From Xestospongia bergquistia (lineage: Eukaryota; Porifera; Demospongiae; Haplosclerida; Petrosiidae), in contig OZ014411.1 of assembly GCA_963965975.1 (NCBI GenBank), positions 9,301,501-9,365,500 on the forward strand: a stretch of 64,000 nucleotides of DNA, read 5' to 3'. Shown here one piece after another: positions 57,950 through 64,000 of the stretch. A program made the translations under genes and the position numbers. Below the pieces are notes generated by a model that was given only the letters and a program-made list of their open reading frames with translations, was not told where the DNA came from and did not search any database. Position 1 is the first letter of the stretch, and each line of letters starts with the position of its first letter.

Positions 57950-58634
57950 GTTCTGTTTTTTCTTCCAATACATTTCATTGGACAATCTGGGCCATCCTTA
58001 CATAGACACTGCTATCACATGCCTGATGTTGTCTGTATATTTATCTATTTAATTTCACAAACGCTAAATAAACCAAAGTGAGTTGTGTGCATGAATGTTA
58101 TGATATTGCCATAGTAACACCATGATTATGATATCAAATCAAAATAATAAGTATGACAGTTATTTAAATAATCAGCCTACACAAATTTCACACATCCCAA
58201 ACATATAACTATAAGTGAGCCCTCATGTATCATTACTGTTTGTATAGCTATACATGAATTCAGTATAATAATGTTATTTGTTAATGTATCATTATGAATT
58301 TTTGTTCGTGTATTTTGTTAATAATTATGTTTAGCTGTACAAGTAATGATAGATATCACAATTACATGATGATATTGCTATCATTTTGACTTTGTGTTCT
58401 TCTTTAAAGTGATTATTTAAAATATCAAACAAGTATTTGATGGTATTAAGTGCCTTTAATTTAATTTACTATTACTATATATTTGAGCACACTATGTATG
58501 TTTTATGTTCATGAATTCATGTTTGTTGAGTTAAAGTTAACAATCCACAATATTTGATACTAGTAACACAATCAAATAAAAAATAACATATATAAAGTAA
58601 ATGTAAAGCAATCAAATTTTAATTTTCTTACAAG
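57950..58634. other. AT-rich spacer 3' of transporter 3
   Basis: Only a short piece of the TTGAAAGACAG-type repeat (about 57,965-58,010, ATACATTTCATTGGACAATC) is recognisable. Otherwise nothing supported. Confidence 0.5.
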
Positions 58635-60365
58635 CTAATTGGAATTTCTAGCAACAAATTCAGTCATGTTGACATCGATATTGGCACTGGCATTTAATAT
58701 CTGTCTCTCTGTGTATTCCTCAATAATAACTTGACGATTGATATTAGAGGGTTCGTCTCTCTGACGATATTTGTACCAACGAGACACAAGAAGATAGAGG
58801 AGAAGAGAGATTATAGCCAAAACTGTCTTGACAATATAGGGCCAGTAATGACAGTGTACATCTTGTAGTGTTAGGACTGAGACTAGTCTGACAGGTACTT
58901 CTAGTGACTGATAGGCATACCATAGTCCAATGAGGAGACCCTGCATACTACGTGGAGCCTGAGCTAAGATAAACTCCAATGCAGTTAGGAATACTAGTAA
59001 ATAACTTAATCCACTGATGAACTCTGATGTGATGAGAAGAAAAATTTCATATCCTTGTAAACCAAAAGTATCTGGTAAATTACTGACTAACGTCTCATTA
59101 GAGAAACATACTACTTTATTGTAAGTATAACTGATATACATCAGTGCTATATAAATAGTAGTGAGAGTAAATACTACAATTATCATTAACAAACCAATTC
59201 CCATTTTCTTTAGCATGTTGGGTAGATGATGACGTAAACAAGGTCGTAGTAAACACATATACACTGGAATACCAATTATAATGACATAGTACATGAAATA
59301 AAATGATGCTCCAATTTCAAGTATTGAAACACTTACAATTTCTTTTTGCAAATAATAGTTTGAATATATCTCTCCCAATTGTCCATTAGAGTCTTCAAGT
59401 AACAACACTCCAAATAATGTTAATATTATCAAGAAAATACGTCCAAAACTCTTAACATCTTCGACTTGTTCAGTGGTAAATGGTCCTCCATATCTCTCTT
59501 TACCTAAGTCTAATCTGGAAGGAGGAAGTTCTCCATAAGTAAAGGCACTACGTCTCACTGGTTGTTTGTGTTGAACAGAAAAGCTCAATACTTTAACAAT
59601 CTGTTTAAGTGGATTAGTGTGACAGACTGGCTCTGTAAATAAATGATGACGACAGCAGCAGCAGTTTATAACAACAGTCAATAATGAACAGACAAGGGCA
59701 ATAACAGATACTAATGCCCAAATCCACACTATGTCTTTGTAGTCTAGAAAGCTTCTTGAGTATAGTAACAAAGAGGAAAGAATAGATTGAACAGCATACA
59801 ATGTCCAGAAGTACCAGTGAACAAATTTACTGAGCTCTTCATTACTAGCAAATTGTAACTGATCTGTTCCAAACTGAATAGCATTAGCTTCAAATAAACC
59901 AAGTCCAAAATGATAGATTATAAACCCAGGAACAACTGGTATTAAAACACCAATAGTAATAATACTAATATTATTACCATAATGATCTATTACTACAATA
60001 GTTCCAACAATAGCAGACAATGAAGCTATAGCTAATCCAATCACTGCTATTATAGTACCTATCATCATAACTTTATAGCGAGTGAGTAGTGTTTCAGCTA
60101 GTAGACCAGCCACAGGATAAAGGAGAAGAGTCACAAATTTAGCACTTAAAAAAACTATAAAGATGATTCTCAAACTCTTATTATTCGAGATGACGTGATA
60201 CTCTATGGTACCAAGAATTAAAAGATAGACGTCCAGACAATGCAGCAAGGTAGACCACAGTAACACTAAAAGAGCTCCTTTGAAGGGGACACAACAAACG
60301 GTACAATATTTTGAAAAATATTTTGTTGAAGTGCCTTTCCTTGTAAGTGAGGTTGAGTCATTCAT
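58635..60365 (-). CDS. POT/PTR2 family (SLC15-like) membrane transporter 3
   Basis: 576 aa, single coding exon, same architecture and signatures as transporter 1. Most of the protein is nearly identical to copies 1 and 2, but differences cluster: residues about 51-72 (GTIEYHVISNNKSLR), 131-140 (NISIITIGVLIP), 228-237 (cysteine-rich INCCCCRHH) and 317-342 (LLLEDSNGQLGEIYSNYYLQ), plus a different tail (NIDVNMTEFVARNSN). Several of these fall in predicted loops or loop-membrane borders. The shared upstream region extends to about 61,140, as for transporter 2. The substrate is not predictable; the TM1 ExxER motif is missing here too. Confidence 0.85.
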   Translation of the reverse strand: MNDSTSLTRKGTSTKYFSKYCTVCCVPFKGALLVLLWSTLLHCLDVYLLILGTIEYHVISNNKSLRIIFIVFLSAKFVTLLLYPVAGLLAETLLTRYKVMMIGTIIAVIGLAIASLSAIVGTIVVIDHYGNNISIITIGVLIPVVPGFIIYHFGLGLFEANAIQFGTDQLQFASNEELSKFVHWYFWTLYAVQSILSSLLLYSRSFLDYKDIVWIWALVSVIALVCSLLTVVINCCCCRHHLFTEPVCHTNPLKQIVKVLSFSVQHKQPVRRSAFTYGELPPSRLDLGKERYGGPFTTEQVEDVKSFGRIFLIILTLFGVLLLEDSNGQLGEIYSNYYLQKEIVSVSILEIGASFYFMYYVIIIGIPVYMCLLRPCLRHHLPNMLKKMGIGLLMIIVVFTLTTIYIALMYISYTYNKVVCFSNETLVSNLPDTFGLQGYEIFLLITSEFISGLSYLLVFLTALEFILAQAPRSMQGLLIGLWYAYQSLEVPVRLVSVLTLQDVHCHYWPYIVKTVLAIISLLLYLLVSRWYKYRQRDEPSNINRQVIIEEYTERQILNASANIDVNMTEFVARNSN

Positions 60366-61739
60366 TTTTGCTGTCTAATAGCTTCTAATAATATTCATAA
60401 TTTAATAACTTTATAGTACAACCTCTATATTATACACTGTATTGTATAAACATATAGAAGTTGTGAAATATTTGTAGTTTAACAACAGTACTACAACTGG
60501 TCTTGTATAATTCTGCTATAATAAGTATATATACTGATATTATTATATATATTAATACATTAAGATCAAACAACTATAAAAAATTAAGACAACATTAAGT
60601 GATTTGTAAATGTACCTAATGTTCCTTATACAGGCCAGTAACATCCAAAGTATAGAAAAGGTGATCTTCTAATTATAATTAGTACTTGACTCAAAATTCT
60701 ATCTCTCTTTTTTTTTAATAAATAACATGGATTAACCATAATTCATAGTAGAACATTGAACTTATTCAGGAAATAAAGAATTGTTGAAGCTCTATCAGTT
60801 TTTAGATTGTATACATTTTGTTCTGTCGGATGCCATCTTTATAATGAAGCTGGACTAATTCCTTTGATGTTCTACATTCAAATTGGACTGAAATGAGATT
60901 AAGATCAAAGCTATCAATGTCCTTTTATTGCTTCTTTCAGCAAGAACTACCTTTGTTCATTGTTGTCTCTCCTGTGTTTCATTTAATGGTTTACTGATGT
61001 TCATTATGCTCCTTTGTTTTGGACTATCAATACCTCTCACAGAACTAAGAAGCATTAATGTCCTTCTGTTTTTTTAGAAGCCACTCTTTAGTATGAGCAG
61101 ACACTGTTGGAACAGTAATTTGAGGTAATAAATTAAAACTATTAGCTTAGATGAGAGTATATGCCAGGCTCTTATAAAAGCATAGTGGATATTGAAGTTA
61201 AGCCCCTGCTTGCTAGCTTAAAAGCCAAGAGGAGATAAACAGCTGTATTCTATATTTAATGCTCTTTCTTAATATGAACGTTTTATTTCTAGTTCAGCTT
61301 TATCTCTTGTAACAAGGACAAATATTGACTGTGATAGAAACTGAGCAAAAGGATAAAATACTCTTGCCTCAAAGATGTTAGATGAATGTTGCAATCCCAA
61401 TAACCACCTGCTGTGATGTTTACCTAGCACCGTCTTCAGTGATGGTCTTTTGTTTTTGCAATGTTTCTCCATTTAATGGTTGAAGAGGGGGGCTCAATAC
61501 AAACATTATGACAAACTTCTTTTATCATTGGTGTCGTGATATCGTACATTTTATTGTGCCTTGACGTTGGAACAGCTTAAAGCATATTGTATAGTAAAGG
61601 ATTTGTCACAAACAAAGTTTAAGAGGCAGAAGGGGCCGGCTCCAGTCATATAGACCTAAGGCATATGGTATCTCTAGCGTTATTTTATAGTCATAACAGA
61701 AAGTCAGTTAGATGCATCTTTTAAACGTGCCAGGTCAAG

Positions 61740-61870
61740 GGATCTCAGAACGCTTTCATAGCCACGGACGGTTGTTCGGCCTTTCGACTCAAGTTGCGTT
61801 TAGTGCGCATGCTCGAGATATCACGTGATTGTATATTCACAGCGCTGTAGCCACACCCATGAGTTTATAG
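61740..61870 (+). promoter_or_regulatory. CpG-richer promoter patch with NRF1-like and E-box sites
   Basis: Against the AT-rich background, this stretch has many CpGs. It holds TGCGCATGC (61,804-61,812, NRF1-like palindrome), TCACGTGA (61,821-61,828, perfect E-box of the CACGTG type) and CCACACCC (61,851-61,858, KLF/Sp-like). It lies just upstream of a probable 5' exon and points to the plus-strand gene entering at 63,876. Confidence 0.5.
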
Positions 61871-61970
61871 AAAGGGATATGAGTGAATGAAGAATAGCTG
61901 AGACAAGACAAGACAAGACAAAACTGTGCAGGTTATTTAGTGATTTGAGAGAAGATCAGGACAATATACA
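61865..61970 (+). other. Probable 5' untranslated exon of the rightmost gene
   Basis: Follows the promoter patch, contains four GACAA repeats (about 61,902-61,921) and ends at a strong donor, ATACA/GTAAGT (61,971). It would splice to the coding exon starting at 63,874. The transcription start is not known. Confidence 0.4.
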
Positions 61971-62247
61971 GTAAGTGCATAAAAAGGTAAAAGTAGCGTT
62001 GTCTAAGAAGACACGCCTTCTTTGTTGATGTCATTTCTATAATTTATTAGCAGTCAAAGATTTGGATAGCGTCCTTATGGCAAAGTAAAAATGTTGGATA
62101 TTTATTTGTACAGATTTAACAATCCCAAAACATCATTGACCAAATGAATAAAGATATTTTAAGAGAGAAAACATACTGAATAGTTTAACATATATGTGTG
62201 TACTTATCTGTTTCAATTACAGAACAATAACAAGACAACTTAGACTG

Positions 62248-62677
62248 GATACAAACTCTAACTGTAGATACCTAATACCAAAAAGCTGTCAGACCTATTC
62301 TACATGTATATGTGTTTATAGTTGATGTCCTTAGATACAAACTCTAACTGTAGATACCTAATACCAAAAAGCTGTCAGACCTATTCTACATGTATATGTG
62401 TTTATAGTTGATGTCCTTAGATACAAACTCTAACTGTAGATACCTAATACCAAAAAGCTGTCAGACCTATTCTACATGTATATGTGTTTATAGTTGATGT
62501 CCTTAGATACAAACTCAAACTGTAGATACCTAATGCCAAAAAGCTGTCAGACCTATTCTACATGTATATGTGTTTATAGTTGATGTCCTTAGATACAAAC
62601 TCTAACTGTAGATACCTAATACCAAAAAGCTGTCAGACCTATTCTACATGTATATGTGTTTATAGTTGATGTCCTTA
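62248..62677. repeat. Minisatellite, five copies of an 86-bp unit
   Basis: Unit starts at 62,248, 62,334, 62,420, 62,506 and 62,592, each beginning GATACAAACTC. Copies are almost identical (two single-base changes in the fourth). The length is not a multiple of three and the unit is probably intronic. High identity implies recent expansion. Confidence 0.95.
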
Positions 62678-63148
62678 TAATGAATGAAGTGTTTGTGCCT
62701 GTTGTGCTAATATACAGCTGCCTGACTTTCATATTATTCCAATTACATATATATTAGCCTTTTGTATTTAAAATGTAATATGCCTAATTGAATTAAATAT
62801 ATATTATATGTCTACATGTAATGTAGTACTCACTTGTAAGTAAGCACTTGTGTAGTTTATTTATGGTTGTTCCCTGTGAATATACCTCCTTAAATTCTGG
62901 GTAAGTGACAAAAATATGTCCCTTAAATTTAACAGCCAATTTTTTCTATCTGAGACCAGTTGAGATGATATTTTCTATAAGTCAGTCTTCAAATGACAAC
63001 TTGCTCTAGATACTACTTATATAGACTAAATAGATTAATTTCACTATGTGTGATATGAGTTTATACATGAATATATTAGACCTTTGTATGTAAAATGTAA
63101 TCTCATTGAGTTACATGGCAAGGAATGTAAGCATTCACACAAACACAC

Positions 63149-63210
63149 ACTATATATATATATACATATATATACATATATATATATATATACATACATA
63201 CATACATACA

Positions 63211-63268
<58 letters not shown>
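63149..63268. repeat. Compound TA / CATA microsatellite
   Basis: TA runs on both sides of about 15 CATA units. All reading frames across it are artefacts of the repeat. Confidence 0.95.
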
Positions 63269-63272
<4 letters not shown>

Positions 63273-63875
63273 ACTTGTGAGTTATCTAGTTGCCTATGAA
63301 TGTGCTTCCTTTAATTCTGAGTACAAGACAATAATATTCTGTCTCATACACTTATCAAACAATATTATTTTCAGAGATTAATTGATACTCCTTTATCTAT
63401 ATTGTAATCAATCATTGATGACTTTCTCTAGTTACTAGTAATGCAAACTAGTTTCACTATGTGAGACCTGTACTATAGTTGATATAACCGATAGTAGTGA
63501 ACTTGTTTCAGCATTATTATTTTATTTGTTCAACTTTCTCATGTAATGTTTTCAATTCTAGACAACTTATCAATATAATATTATAATATATATATTTTCA
63601 ATATGTATTATATAATGATGTGGCTAATGTGAAGAGTTTTTGGTAAATTAGTTGAGATTCTTGGAAGCCTCTAGAATGTTTTTAAGTCTTTAGTGTGTTA
63701 TTTGTGTGGTTATTCCTTACTGTTTGTGTTGGTTTCTATATAAGTTGTCAATTTTTGATATAAGTAGTCCTTTATATAGTATTTAATGTATTAATGTTTG
63801 TAACATACATCACTACTCAATCATATAAAATGATACATTTATCTCATATTTATTGCCTTGTATGTTTCTATAGAC

Positions 63876-64000
63876 ATGGCATCAGCTGAAGCCTTGTTTT
63901 CTCGACACAACAGTACTTCACCTAAACTTATAAAGCCATCTTCTGGATATGCACGTAGTGAACATTGTGATGTGAAGGGAGATAATACAGCACCATCATC
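63876..64000 (+). CDS. First coding exon of an unrecognised gene, running off the window
   Basis: After an acceptor (TTTCTATAG at 63,865-63,873) the frame opens with ATG three bases later: MASAEALFSRHNSTSPKLIK, then PSSGYARSEHCDVKGDNTAP. It is open to the window end. Ser/Thr-rich, no signal peptide or domain visible in 41 residues. Context (CpG-rich promoter and 5' exon upstream) supports a real gene. Confidence 0.5.
   Translation, partial: MASAEALFSRHNSTSPKLIKPSSGYARSEHCDVKGDNTAPS

Noticed and set aside
63044..63381. Frames rich in Tyr and Ile on both strands
   Set aside because: Translation of a TA/CATA microsatellite.

Overview
This is AT-rich nuclear DNA from an animal. The genes carry GT-AG introns, Notch-modifying Fringe-type glycosyltransferase exons and PTR2/POT transporters, and the mobile elements (Mag-type Ty3/gypsy, piggyBac, DDE relics, many foldback MITEs) are metazoan in style. 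Compact genes, short exons, low GC and heavy tandem duplication would suit a non-bilaterian such as a sponge, but the species cannot be fixed from the sequence alone.

The window is built from two gene families in tandem, nearly all on the minus strand. Three Fringe-like loci occupy about 0.3-13.2 kb (locus 1), 16.8-32.0 kb (locus 2) and 40.3-47.7 kb (locus 3). I could splice all three into the same eight exons with matching phases. Loci 1 and 3 are open throughout (346 and 344 aa). Locus 2 has a one-base insertion in exon 6 and reads as a pseudogene. Loci 1 and 2 share a Ty3/gypsy element at the same place in intron 4, while locus 3 keeps the empty target site, so the insertion predates the locus 1/2 duplication and postdates the split from locus 3. 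Three single-coding-exon POT-family transporters (37.97-39.70, 52.21-54.01 and 58.64-60.37 kb) are intermixed with the Fringe loci. Each is preceded on its 3' side by about 3 kb of duplicated sequence that holds remnants of an unrecognised plus-strand gene.

Between the exons the sequence is mobile DNA: two gypsy copies with different internal deletions, an internally deleted piggyBac element, scattered DDE transposase pieces, a PHD-finger relic, at least five MITE families, duplicated or captured Fringe exons, and an ~0.8 kb inverted repeat around the first exons of locus 3.

The last 3 kb differs: a CpG-richer promoter-like patch with NRF1-like and E-box sites, a probable 5' untranslated exon, a five-copy 86-bp minisatellite, and the first coding exon of a plus-strand gene that runs off the end.

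Fringe enzymes act in the Golgi lumen and the transporters in membranes. Nothing seen here links their functions directly; their co-occurrence is best explained by repeated duplication of one mixed segment.
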